From: Trametes villosa
Lineage: Eukaryota; Basidiomycota; Agaricomycetes; Polyporales; Polyporaceae
Direction: 5' to 3'
Length of the DNA: 64,000 bases
Assembly (NCBI GenBank): GCA_002964805.2
Contig: PUDQ02000027.1
Span: 248,001-312,000 of the forward strand
A program made the translations under genes and the position numbers. Numbering within the stretch: the stretch's first letter is position 1; each line of letters opens with the position of its first letter. Under the pieces are notes generated by a model. It was not told the origin of the DNA, ran no database searches, and was given only the letters and a program-made list of their open reading frames with translations. Below are positions 42,601-54,292 of the stretch, piece after piece.

Positions 42601-45600
42601 ATTATGAGCGGAGCGTCACGGTAGAGGGAAGGAAAGCACGGAGAGGTCACCACCGAGTCCTCGCCAGCCTCAACCATGTGAAGCCGGGTACGCCGAGGAC
42701 TGCACTTACCACATTGCAGGCAGCCTGTCCGCGCGCAGCAGCCGCGAACGCGAAGCACCTCGCAGCCTATAGTCGGCCGCACCCGAGCCCTCATCCCGTC
42801 CGGCGTCATCCCCAGCGGCGTGCCAGTGGCATCCCACGCTAAACGCGCTACGCGCCAGGCGAGCACAACCACACCCATGCAGCGGTAGGTTGCATCAGAA
42901 GGCCAGAAGCCAGTCCGACACCGTCTACTCGCCGCTGCCGTTCTGGGGGATCCGCGCTCCTGCTAGGCCTGCGCCAAGTCGCGCGGGCGGTCAGGTTCGC
43001 GCTGGGGGCTGCGAGTGTTGTTGTGTGCACTGGTAGTGGCCTCAGCTGATGCGCTACGCCTAGAGAACTCAATATCTCAGTTTCTATTGGCGGACCTCGT
43101 GGCTAGGGTCGTAGCTGGTACTTACCGTGCGCTGCGCGGCGAAAGGAGCTCACCGGCCGGTGCGGGTGCGCCGGGTGCTGCGGATGGGCAGAACCACATT
43201 CAAGAATCAAGAACGTTCGCTGATGCAGCAGGAGAGGAAGATCGCTTACCGAGGGCCGTTCCTTGGAGTTGTAGCCCGTGGGCGGATGCTGTACTTAACG
43301 ACCAGGGCGCGGGCGGCCGAACTCGCACGGGAGTGCGGGCTTTCCGTTTTGCACGCTGGGCTGGAGCGGTGGGGGCTTAGCGACCATTGAGAGGTGAGAC
43401 TAGGGTCCCTTCTGAAGGCGCACCGATACCTAGGAGGGTTGTACGGGGGTTAGAGGCCGAACGTGGTTCGGGGGTATACTTAGCAGGTACCGTACCTTTC
43501 GAAGACACGGACACACCCCAGATAGGCGTTTTACGGACAAGATGCACGCGTTCAGCTGCAAGGAAGCCGGGTCACCGGCCGCCGTCCACCTGAGATAGCG
43601 ACGAAGGCCGCGACAGTCGAGAGACCATTCAGCAGCGCATCCGAGCGTCCAGGTTGCTGTCGCTGACCGTCGCCGCGCCGCGCTCGCGCAATCATCTGGT
43701 CAATGAATGGACGTTAGAACTCGCGCGTGTGGGCATGCGCCGGGCCACGAGGCTCGCGACGAAGCCGCCGCAACACGTCGAACCCTGCGCGAGCGCCGCC
43801 TCGAGGCGGCTCGCGCCTTCTGCCCGCGCGCACGCGTCAGGCCGAACAAGCTCTTGCACGCACAGCGGCAGAAGTCTCCCAGACAGGGGAAATGCACGCT
43901 ACTCAGTACCGATAAGCTGCCGCCGCGTCGGCGGAGACGTCTCGCGCATGCACGGTGTGGGCGCGATGGGCCAGGGCAGTGCGCGCGAGAGTCAGCTGGC
44001 CCCGCGCCGCCTCGAGGCTCGCAGGGCTCGCGCGCGTGGGAGGCGTCCTGAGTGCGCGGAGCAGAGGCGCGGCGGGCGAGTGAATCGAGGCGGCGGCGGA
44101 TCCGTGGAAGCGACGTCGACGCGCGCGGCGGGTGACCGGTGCGGTACCCGCGGAGCGCCCTCCGAGTCCGCGATGGCCCTGCGCGTGCCGACGCATCCTG
44201 TTGCACGGTCCGAAACTATCGGCTGCGGCGCTTTCAGCATCATCGACGTCGACGTCGCTCGGCCGCAATCCGCACCGCGGCGGGAGCGGTCCTCGTTCTT
44301 CAGCTTGCGAAGAGGGTTCGCTCGGGCACTTTCGCAACGCCGTCGATTGTCGCCGAGGTTATTCTTGAGCTCTAGGACCCTGTGGACGTGGATGATGTTT
44401 TAGCTGCGGCTCGCGCTGAGATAACGACGCGACGACTCCAGATTGCAACACGTCCCGAGCCCGCAAAACCACCCTGAAATGGACGGCCGAGCCCGGCTGG
44501 GCGGAACGCGCTAAGTATCTCGAGGCACCGCCGGACTGATTAGACTCGCCTCCGCCGTCAATTTCGGGGTGCTGCTGCGCCCGCCATGCGGAGGCTCCAG
44601 AGTCATACTGAACGCCAGCGTCGGGACAGGAGGCTTACGGTCAGTCAGCTCGGTGTATAGGAGACACATCGGCCCATACAGACACGTACCACCCCCGCTA
44701 TAATAGCACCGACCACGCGGCTGGTCCGCAGTACGCTTATGAACCACGTCCGGAATCACCAAGTCTCCTGAGGCGTCGCGCCGAGCGTGATAAACAGCTT
44801 GATTGCTCTGGAACAACCGCGGCGCGGTGTGGGCTTCTAGCGGTCGTCAACGGTCAGGCTCGCGCGGGCACCCCTGCGCCCTTCTTCACAACGCGCAGCG
44901 CAATGAGGAGAAGGAGCGGCACGTTGCTCGGCGGGCGCCGTCAGCTGCCCCGCACGACGCGCGCAGTTGGAGCGAACGGTGGTCGGGAATCGACAGCGGG
45001 TGCACGAAGTGGAGAGGGGGAGGAGCATCAGCAGCGCGTGCGATACAGGGCGCGGACGTGATCGGTGCCCCGTGGTGGCCCTTCTCCTTCTCCGCTGCTT
45101 CCAAGCATGTCGACGTCCGCCCATGGCGACGGACACGCCTTGTCTGCCCTCGGGCGTGGCGCGCGACACGCCGCGAGCCAAGTGGGAAGCTCAGGAGCGC
45201 AGAGCTCGGCCGGTACCGCACTCGGCGTCCCCGCGGCGGCGGCTGGCGGGTGGGCGGGCGCGATGACGCGCACTGGCACCGCGGGGCGGGCACTTTCGGT
45301 GGCAAATCTGGACATGAGAAGCCGGGGGCGGGCGCCTCCGCCCGATGTGGAAAAGCGGGGGTGGCGTGATGGCGCGACAGCGGACACCAGCGAACACCGC
45401 CTACGTGCGCTACCCGAAAGGGGCGTGAAGGGTCCGGAAGTGCGGGCAGGCCTGGACTCGCACCCAGGGGAGTGGATCGCGACGGATGAGGCAAAGGAGG
45501 CTGATCATGGGGTACGGCCGTGCGAGAGAGAAGCCACCCCGGAGGAAGACCGCGAACACCCATGGGAGCACGGGCGATGCGGGAAGGAGTTGGGCCTGAA

Positions 45601-45990
45601 CGCCCTCGGTCGTACCCGTCTGGTGGTCGGAAGAGAGGCGCGTCGGACGTCTGTGCGCGAGGGAGTGCGCACGTCCGCGATATGGAGTGCGGCAGGGTGG
45701 CGGGAGAAGGCGGTGGGAGCGACGGAGAGGAGGGCGGGTGATAAGGGGCGATCGGGGATCTGAGATTGGGATATGAAATGGGCCGAGGCGGGCGCTTGAG
45801 GAAGGCGGAGAGAGACAAGAGACAACAACGGACTCTGCCCGCTGAGCCTCACACCAACTTGGCCCAGAAGCCTGTCGTCTGGTACGGCCAATCCCTTGTT
45901 GGCAGGACTATCAAGAATCCCTCCACCGCCTCTCTCGTCTCCTCCACCACCAACCTTATTCTCTCCTCCTCCATCCTCCCTCCACCCACC
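42601..45990. other. GC-rich gene-poor stretch
   Basis: Many long open frames run on both strands at once (for example 43654-44403 plus and 43700-44337 minus; 45065-45763 plus and 44886-45818 minus), the mark of GC-biased non-coding DNA. A 70-residue frame ending at 43390 (ERKIAYRGPFLGVVARGRM) looks slightly protein-like. The last 200 bp are CT-rich, a likely promoter of the phosphatase gene. Confidence 0.4.
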
Positions 45991-48900
45991 ATGAACACCG
46001 TCCAGGACGATGCCTCCGCTCTGCACGGCCTGGAATACCCCGACTCCTTCCTCCAATCTCTCCCTGCTCTCCGCCCGCGCCCGGAACCCCACCAACCCAT
46101 ACGCGCTCTGACCGCCGCCCAGTTCTCGGACTTGCATCTCGCGTATTTGACAAGCCATGCACCCGACCACGTCCTCTTCCCCTTCCTGCACGGCCTGGAG
46201 GGCGAGAACGAGCAGCAGAATACCTTCTTTGCATCTGCGCGACCAAAGGGCGACGTGCCGCGGTATAGAGGGCTCGTCTGGGTCGCGTGCGACGACGATG
46301 AAGACGACATCTGCGACGTGGACGATCTGGACGACGAAGACGATGATGACTACTCCTCCAACTCCTCTCTAGACTCGCTGGGCCCCACCGATCTGGACGA
46401 GGACGTGCCGATGGAGCTTGACCCGAGTGTCGAAGGACCGATGGTGAACGGCTGTCCCCCGCCAGATCCACTAGACAAGGTGCCCACATCCCCGCCACCC
46501 GTACCCATCACCGCCGGCCAGCTGCCCTCGAACTCGACCACCCACACAAAGCCGTCTTTCCTCACCTCAAGTTTCCGCCCGCGCGAGCTGCTGCGGACGC
46601 GGATAGACGAGCGGGGCCCCGTGAGCGTATTCGTCGAACCGAAGATCCCGGACGGAATCAGCCTGAGGAACTTCGGAATCCAGGTGGTGAGTCCCGCTTC
46701 CTGCTGTGGCGTCGGTGGTTTCGGGCTTGTCAGCGCGGGCGGAGACACCGAATCTGCGAAGGGGGACAGATTCGCTGGTTTAATTGTCGACCGATCTCTT
46801 CCGTATGGAAGCAGCGCCGAAGGGGGTCCCTTCACAGAAGGGGTGGCGTGCATGGCTCCTGGCATGCCGTGGACTCCACGCGGACCCGAAGAGACGTCGC
46901 AGATCTCCCGCAACGGGCAGTCGTCTCCTCTCAGTTGCTCGCACGCATCGATGGCTCCCGCCTCGCCCCTTCACGCCGTTCAGCCTCCTGGGCGTGCACG
47001 TTCTCTCTTGTCCGTCTCGAGCTGTTCGCTCATACGTCTGTAACAGCCAATATATGCCACTATTTCCGATGTCGTTGTCTACTCCCCGCGCGGTGCGACG
47101 CGCACCGCGATCGCCGTCGCCGAGAAGTTCAAGCAGGCCATTGAGCTCAAGCTCGAGGAGCGCCGTGCGCGCTGCCCCCACCCCGACGCGCTCGTTGCGT
47201 ACAATGTCTTTGTACTAGACGCTTCGGCGTCGGAGATGGTAGACAAGCTCCCCCACCTCGTCGTCCGCACTGAGGATGCTTGGGCCTCCGGCGCCCACAC
47301 AGACGGTACCGACGCGCACACCCACGGCGAAACTGACGACGCCACTCGTCTCCTCCGCGCTAACACCATAGACTTTGCCCAGCGCGAGAAGGACGAGATG
47401 CGCGATCTCACTCAGGCGTCTGAGATTGTCTCCTTCGCTGACCCCGAGTCCGGGCCTGACCCCAACAACTTTGCGGGCTCGAACACGGCGACTCACTGGG
47501 AGCCTGCTGTGGGTCAGATCTTCCTCGGCAACTCCAACGACGTCCCCCTTCCCCCTGATCGCCGCATTCGCATGCGCACCCTGCGCGGCGATGAGGACGA
47601 CGAGGACACATTTGACTGGCGGACGAACGACCCTAGCAATGGCTACGGCTATGACCTGTGCATCGAGTGCCACGACTACGCGCCTTTCCCTACCTCCGCG
47701 CATCTTCGCGCAGCTGAGGAGCATCTGCGCGTTCTGGAGAAACGCTGGGTAGAGCGCTGCGTTGCGGACGCGGATAGCGTCGATCCCAAGGACCCTGTCC
47801 CACCACGCCCTCCTCCGAGTGCATCCTACGTCGTGCATCTGCCCTTCCCCAGCTCCCCAGCCTCGTCTGTTGTCACCGTCAACACGATGCTCCCATTCAT
47901 CTCGTTCCTCGAGCGACTTCTCCAGCCACTGTCAGGCTCACCGCTCACCTTCGAAGCTGCGAGCGAGCAGTTGTCACCACCACGCCAGCCAAACTCGTAT
48001 GACGCGCATAGCAGGCGGAATACGAGCGCCGGCTTCATGCCCAGCTCCCTCCCTCCCCCCAGCTCGTTCCCCACATCGTTCTTCCCCTCATCACCATCCA
48101 CCCCAGGCGCCTCCTACACCCGCACGCGCTCGACTTCCGCCACATTCCTTCCAGCCTCGTCGCCAGCAACCCCCGTTACCACCAGCCCAGCTTCCGCTTC
48201 ACCGGTTCCCTTGCGCACGCGCCCGGTGAAGATCCTGATCTATTCCGCGGATGGCTACACGGAGTCTTCGGTCCTGGCTCTGTGCATTCTGATGGCTATG
48301 CGTGGGATCTCGCTCCCCGAGGCCTATCTGACCCTCCAGGTCGAGAAGCGTCGCAGCTTCTTTGTGTACCAGAGCGACCTCGGCGTGCTGAGGCGCGTCG
48401 AGGCTCGGCTGGAGAAGGACCGTGCTGCCCAGAGCCAGAACGCGGCTGCCGCGTCGTCATCGTCTTCGCTGCAACTGGTGGGCCAGGGCCAGGGCGGAAG
48501 TGACGGCACCCCTCAAGCTCAGAGTCCGCAGGGGTGGGTCCGGTCTCTTGGCCGCGCGTCTGCGAAGTCCGTGTCCTTTGCGGCCCCTCCTTCACTGGAC
48601 GACCCGGCGCACGCGTCGGCGGCCGTGAGCGCGCTCGCGGCGGTCCACCCGCTGCGGACGCGCTCCGAGTCGGAGGCAGATGCTGGGATGCAGACGCCAA
48701 CGCCTGGGCGACCACGGGCACACACGATGCCGCCAACGCGGGTGCCGCCCTGGAGGGACCACCAGGCGTGGTTCAACGACCCGAGGTTCGACGGGAGCTT
48801 CCCAAGTCGAGTGCTGCCGTTCCTGTACCTCGGCAACCTGTGAGTATTTCTGTGCGCTACCGCGTCGGTGCCAATGCTAATTCCCGTGCGACTGTGCCAG

Positions 48901-49588
48901 GAACCACGCTTCGAATGCGTTCATGCTCCATGCCCTTGGGATCACCCACGTCGTGTCCGTGGGCGAGTGCGCGCTTGTGCCTCCGCCACACCTCGATGCT
49001 GCGCACGCCGCCGCGGGCGCGGGCGCAGTGTCGTGCTCCCTCCCGAACTCAAACGGCCACTTCGTGCCCGGCAAGGGCCCGGGCGGGCAGGGCTCGCTGT
49101 GGATCGAGGAGCGCGAGGGGCGGATCAAGGTGCTCGACATCAAGGGCGTGTGCGACGACGGGATCGACACGCTCGAGCCGCAGCTGCAGCCGATCTGCGA
49201 CTGGATCGACCGCGCGCGCGCGGAGGGCGGGAAGGTGCTCGTGCACTGCCGCGTGGGCGTGTCGCGGAGCGCGACGGTGGTCATCGCGTACGTGATGAAG
49301 CACCTCTCGCTCCCGCTCGTGGACGCGTACCTCGTCGTGCGCTCGCGGAGGCTGTCGGTGCTCATCCAGCCGAACATGCGGCTGCTGTATAACTTGCTGG
49401 GCTGGGAGGTGAAGCTCGCGCGCGACCGCATGGAGGCGGCGCTGCCCGATGAGGCGTGTGCGGGCTTGGGCGAGCAGGAGAGGGAGGAGAAGCGGAGGAC
49501 GCGGTTGCGCTGCGAGCTGGCGCGCGCACTCAACTGGCCGTACCTCGCGAAGGAGGTGCACGCGCTCAACGAGAAGTACCTCCACTAG
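45991..49588 (+). CDS. PPS1: Dual-specificity protein phosphatase, Pps1 type
   Basis: Exons 45991-46686, 47047-48839 and 48901-49588 join in phase to 1058 residues. Pps1-type phosphatases dephosphorylate Tyr and Ser/Thr and act in cell-cycle control in yeast. The C-terminal catalytic domain shows VLPFLYLGNLNHASNAFMLH, LGITHVVSVGE and the active-site loop LVHCRVGVSRSATVVIAYVM (HCxxGxxRS; nucleophile Cys, Arg and Ser all present), then LPLVDAYLVVRSRRLSVLIQ. The N-terminal 600 residues hold an acidic Asp/Ser run (about residues 110-145), PIYATISDVVVYSPRG, and a second DSP-like region, PVKILIYSADGYTESSVLAL, as in the two-part Pps1 architecture. Intron 1 (360 nt) is far longer than the others and could hide a small exon. 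Confidence 0.93.
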
Positions 49589-50223
49589 ACGCGTCTCTCG
49601 CTGGCTATTTGCCTCTCTCCTGGACTGTGGTTCCCATCTTACCCTCCGCTCTCCATGCCATCCCCACCCGCCACCTCCACCCATGAATCGTTTTCGCTCT
49701 CGCTCCGTTCATCCAACCAACACATGTACGACCACTTGTAATCATCTGTACATTCTTGTAGCATCCTCCTTCCGCGCCCGTTCTCGTGTACATGATCGCC
49801 TTTGCCTCTCGCTCCCACTCCCCGGATCCTCGCCACTCGTTCTCGTCCTCGTACCGTCTCGTGTCTAGTACCGCCCTGCAACGTAGTACCTCGATCTCCG
49901 CGCTAGTTCTCTCTCACGTTCTCTCTGTACACGATATGTATATGATTCTGGAGTAATGCACCCACTTTCCTGCTGTCTTTCTGTGCATGAGCTCGCGATG
50001 CTTCACTGCGCCGCGCGCAAGCCTCGACCTTCGCGCCAACATCGCGACCGCACGCTGCGGCTCGAGTAAGCGCTCAGCGCTGTGGCGCACGCCGAAGACC
50101 CGCTCAAATTTCTCTCTCTACGACCATCTTGACCCAATAATTCTCTCACTCTCTGCATGTGCCTGCTCGCGCAAACCATATCATGACGAAACGTTGGATC
50201 TAGCACAGTATTTGGTCGGCTCA
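49589..50223. other. Intergenic, 3' flank of PPS1
   Basis: CT-rich, lower in GC than the gene. No exon recognised. Confidence 0.45.
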
Positions 50224-50694
50224 ATGCCTGCCGCAGGAGCGCAAATCAAGTCACCCTTCGACTTCGAACATGCTTTTGGGCGAGCCCTCTGGCTCTCGCT
50301 CGTCTGGGCCGCAGTCACGCAAGACACGGACCTACAGGGGATCTTACTGGAAACATCGCTCGACCTGCCGCAAGCCTTGAGTCTGCTTTCTGCTTCTCGC
50401 TACTTCCTATTCGCGGTATCCTCGTCAATGCTACGGAAGGCTGCGCTGCTTCCTTGCCAACGTCGCTCCTCGTTATACCGCACTTTTGGCAGAAGTCGCT
50501 TGAGTACCAGCCTGATGAGTATGTTACCGGTAAGTAGACATCTCGTGAAGCTCTCTAGCTCGCTGCAGCAGGCGATGCTGGATATTGAGCGGCCATGTTC
50601 ACACACTGCTGGTTCTTGGGAGGATCTGCCGGTTAGAAGTCGTGCAGCTGCATCACGCCACGGCCGCTCAAGCTGCGAAAGTTGCCAATGCTGA
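50224..50694 (+). CDS. Possible small gene, unknown
   Basis: An open frame that has an ATG at 50224 (MPAAGAQIKSPFDFEHAFGR) and runs to a stop at 50694; it is open upstream to an ATG at 49987. The first 95 residues are Leu-rich and helical (GILLETSLDLPQALSLLS). A perfect GTAAGT donor at 50531 with a CAG acceptor at about 50569 removes 39 nt without changing frame, which favours a spliced gene, though 39 nt is short. The part after the splice is low in pattern. No family recognised and no neighbour link. It may equally be a relic. Confidence 0.3.
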   Translation: MPAAGAQIKSPFDFEHAFGRALWLSLVWAAVTQDTDLQGILLETSLDLPQALSLLSASRYFLFAVSSSMLRKAALLPCQRRSSLYRTFGRSRLSTSLMSMLPVSRHLVKLSSSLQQAMLDIERPCSHTAGSWEDLPVRSRAAASRHGRSSCESCQC

Positions 50695-50986
50695 CCGACC
50701 ATAGTCTATCTTGGCTACCCCGCTCACACGTCAAGCACACAATTCAGTGGCGAACAGGGGCATCGCAGAAGGCGACTCTTCACCGCGGCTGTGTATTGTA
50801 CAAGGATGTCGGGGTACAACGAACGCATCTCGTTCGAGAATCCAACCTTCTTGCTAGTACTCAGACGCACGACATCTGTCGCCACCGTGTTCACACATGA
50901 CGCCCCCACGGGCAGCGTACCACCCTTAAAAGGCTACACCTTCAGTCTCGAATGCCGAGCTTGTGCTGTGAGCCATTAGCCGCGAC

Positions 50987-52282
50987 ATGTCGATCCCCAA
51001 GCAACAGAAGGCTCTGCTTCTCCTCGCCAAGCAAGGCGACTTTGCGGTACAGACACGCCCTGTCCCGACTCCTGGCCCAGGCGAGCTCTTGGTGAGGAAC
51101 GAGGCGAGTGGGCTCAACCCCGTAGACTGGAAGATTCAAGCATACGGCGTTATCGTCACGGATTATCCCGCGGTTCTGGGCCTCGATGGTGCGGGGGTCG
51201 TTGTCGCCGTTGGCGAGGGCGTGACGGAGTGGAAGGTCGGAGATAAACTGTAGGTGCAGGTTTCCAGTAGGAACCGGGGTGAATGGCTAAACCATCGCAC
51301 TCCCTTCACAGACTCTACGAAGGCCGGCGAGGCTCGGATAACGATGGGGCGACGTTCCAGGAATACTCTCTGGTCGACCCTACATTTATCGCGAAGGTTA
51401 GTATTTAAAAATCTGAGCTAGGCTTCGCGCGGGCTAACACCGCACGATGCGTAGCTCCCGGACGCACTTACTCCCGAGGAGGGCTCCTCCGTCCCCCTTG
51501 CGCTGACTACCGCTGCAGTGGGGCTCTACAACCAGGAAGGCGGTCCGCGGTTCACGCCGCCGTGGGTTCCGGGCGGTAGGGGCAAGTACGCCGGACCCAT
51601 TGTGGTCATCGGCGGCTCCAGCGCCGTCGGTACACTCGGTATGCGATCCGCATCGGCCTGCTGCGATAGTGAACTCACAAGCTGTCCCCTAACCAGCCCT
51701 GCAACTGGCGAGGCTCTCCGGATTCTCTCCCATCATCACGACCGCCTCGCTCAAGAACGCCGATCTGGTCAAGACCTTCGGTGCGACCCACGCCCTCGAC
51801 CGCAACCTCACACCGTCCGTGCTGCGCGAGAAGGTCTTCGACATCGCCGGCGGGCCCGTCTCGGTCGTCTATGACGCCATCTCGCTGCCCGACACCCAGA
51901 ACGCTGCCTTCGACCTTCTCGACCCCAACGGGAAGCTGCTGATTGTGCTCGCGCCCGCGGTAGACGAGGATAAGCGGAAGAACGGCGGCGCGCGCGCGGT
52001 CGTCAGCGTCGCGGGGAATATCTTCCAGCCGCAGAACCATGACTTTGGGAAGGCGCAGTTCGCGAAGCTGTCTGGGCTGCTCGAGAGCGGTGACCTGAAG
52101 GTACGCGCGCTCAGGCATTGGATCTGGAGGAGGGTTCTGTATCACTGATGCGGTGTTTGTAGCCGTTGCGCGTTGAGGTAATCCCCGGCGGCCTTGGAGG
52201 CATTCCGGCAGGTCTGGACAAGCTGAAGAACAATCAAGTGAGCGCGAGCAAGGTTGTGGTCCGGCCGCCGGACACCGCGTAG
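50987..52282 (+). CDS. MDR-superfamily oxidoreductase, paralogue D
   Basis: Same family and fold as paralogue A but strongly diverged. It starts MSIPKQQKALLLLAKQGDFA, with VPTPGPGELLVRNEASGLNP and GLDGAGVVVAVG. Exon 1 ends in phase 2 after GDK-L, the shared intron position. The second exon carries LYEGRRGSDNDGATFQEYSL, longer than in the others. Cofactor loop: VVIGGSSAVGTLALQLARLSG, followed by ITTASLKNADLVKTFGATHA. The C-terminus ends VVVRPPDTA at 52282. All junctions keep frame. Convergent with paralogue E, the stops 93 bp apart. Together with copies E, F and G it forms the second reductase group of the window. Confidence 0.88.
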
Positions 52283-52375
52283 AGTAACAAGTCAGATATG
52301 TTGCGATTATGGCCCAACATGAGCTAGGCAATACATATTCCCGCCACTGACAACATGTGAATACAAGAGAGAAGT

Positions 52376-53667
52376 TCAAGGGGTTTCTTGAGGCCGCGCA
52401 ACAAGCTTCTTAGCGCTGACTTCGTTGTTCCTCAGACGCTCCAGACCTGCAGGTATACCCGCGAGTCCGTTCGGAACGACCTCGAATGCGGTCGGCTGCG
52501 CACGTCGTCAGGACGCACAATCAAGGAGTATGGCTTCGAACATACCTTGATGGTCTCGGTCTCGAGCCAGTCGGTCACTCTCTTGAACAGCTCCTCCCCG
52601 AATTCTTGGGTATGCGGCGAGAACACGCTCCCGCGCACCATCACGACGCGCTTCCGGTCGCCTTCCTTCTTCAGCTCCGCCGGGATCGCGTCCCACAGGA
52701 CGATGACGAGCCCGCCTCTGGGTGCCAACGCCCTGTACGCGAGCGCTTGGGTATCCACCTCTGAGACGCTGTCGAAGACGACCTCGATCGGCTTCCCGCC
52801 CGTCAGCTTTGCGAGCTCCGCGAGGATCGTGTCAGGAGACAGCTTGCGGTCTAGGACGTGCGTTGCGCCTAGGGAAGTGAGAAGCGAGGTGTTGTGAGGG
52901 GACGCGGTGGTGATGATCGGGTGGAAGCCAGAAAGCTTCGCAAGCTGGATGGCTATGGTGCGGTATCTGTTAGAGAGGCGAGCAGAACGACAGCAGTTGA
53001 AGACGTACCGTACTGCCCCAGGGATGTCGCTCCGCCGAGTATGAATATGGGCTTCCCGGCATACGCAGTCTTGCCATCCTCAGTCCAGAAGGGCTTCAAT
53101 CCCAAGCTTTCCTGCTCGCTCTTATGGTTGAAGAGCGCGAGCGCGGTGCTGCCAAGGCCCGACGGGACGGTCGCTGCCGCCTCAAAGCTGACATTGTCGG
53201 GAATCTGAGAGGCTTTAGCAATCCGAGAATACTCGTAGATTAGCGCATGGATGCTGACCTTCGCAGCGAGCGTCGCGCGGACGAGACTGTGCTCCTGGAA
53301 GGTGGCGTATCCAGGGATCAGGCGAGAGCCCTGGAAGAGGCTGTGGGTCCGCGAATTTGAGCATCCGCAGCTCCTAGGCGAAACAGAGCACGTACACGCG
53401 GTCTCCAGTCTTCAGGTTTGAGACGTCTTTTCCGACCTCAACGACGATCCCCGCACCATCGCTCCCCGGAGTGAACGGATAGCCGGGGACCAGGGATGCG
53501 TACTCCGGCAAGGTGGCCTTCCAGTCGACGGGGTTCAGCCCGACGGCTTGAAGTTTCACCAGGACTTCCGTAGGGCCAGGACGGGGAACGGTCGTCTCGC
53601 CTACAGTGTATACCGCGCCGGCCGCGGGGAAGACGAGAGCTTTCTGTGTGGTGGTAGTTGCAGACAT
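52376..53667 (-). CDS. MDR-superfamily oxidoreductase, paralogue E
   Basis: Starts at 53667 with MSATTTTQKALVFPAAGAVY, then VPRPGPTEVLVKLQAVGLNP and GSDGAGIVVEVGKDVSNLKT; exon 1 ends in phase 2 after GDR-V. The second exon encodes the start of FQGSRLIPGYATFQEHSLV. Later exons hold KPIFILGGATSLGQY and AIQLAKLSGFHPIITTASPH, then GATHVLDRKL. The last exon ends VSAKKLVARPQETP with the stop at 52378-52376. The Rossmann glycine motif is GGATSLGQY rather than GGASSVGQY. An ATAAATA box lies 68 bp upstream. Frame is kept at the junctions examined. Confidence 0.88.
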
Positions 53668-54292
53668 GACACGGGAGGTACCTGGGGACGTCGTGCTTCG
53701 CTGAGGATGCCCATGGTCAGAGCTCAGCGACTCTTATTTATCCCTTGAGTCCCAAGGCATTTGCGTGTGGTTCTACGCAGTTCTGAGTTCGCGTCGATGT
53801 CTACAAATGACGCCAACATCGCCACAGGCCTAGCGCCAGGTGGCAGTCATTGAGACGCCCCACGGATTCCTTTGCCGGCGGACGCAGCAGACATGGCATT
53901 AGAAAGCAATCAGCCATGGCGTGTTGGCGTGCTACGGCTAGCCGTATCACCTGTCAACGGAAGGGGGATGTTTGTCAGCTATGGTTCTAGGAAGCCCGAC
54001 ATAAGCGGCGATCTGCAAACACGTAGCTGCACAGGGGCCTAGATGCGATACTACAGGTTATCCTGAACACCATGTGTCAGCCAAACATTACTGTATACGC
54101 CGGTGTATCTGGCCAACGAACGGAAGAGTCCTTCTGCGCAATTGTGGCGACATATGGAAGATGACATACCATTGTGATCCACCGCAGCCCTTGGATGGGG
54201 TTCAGACACAGAGAACTTGATAAGGCGCACGCTGTGGGCATAGAGAGCGACGAATTATTCCCTCGAAGGCATCTGAACCTCTCTCGCGACAC
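53668..54292. other. Divergent promoter region between MDR E and MDR F
   Basis: 625 bp between opposite start codons; only the ATAAATA box of paralogue E was recognised. Confidence 0.5.
53735..53741 (-). promoter_or_regulatory. TATA-like box of MDR paralogue E
   Basis: ATAAATA, 68 bp before the ATG at 53667. Confidence 0.5.

Noticed and set aside
43169..43390. Small plus-strand frame that looks mildly protein-like
   Set aside because: 73 codons, no family motif, no neighbour in phase, in a region of overlapping open frames.
43654..44403. 249-codon plus-strand open frame
   Set aside because: Arg/Ala/Ser-rich with competing minus-strand frames of similar length; no motif and no splice partners.
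44886..45818. 310-codon minus-strand open frame with a 233-codon plus-strand frame over the same bases
   Set aside because: Both are low-complexity Pro/Arg/Gly-rich, lack family motifs, and coexist because of high GC; neither has ATG, splice or promoter support.
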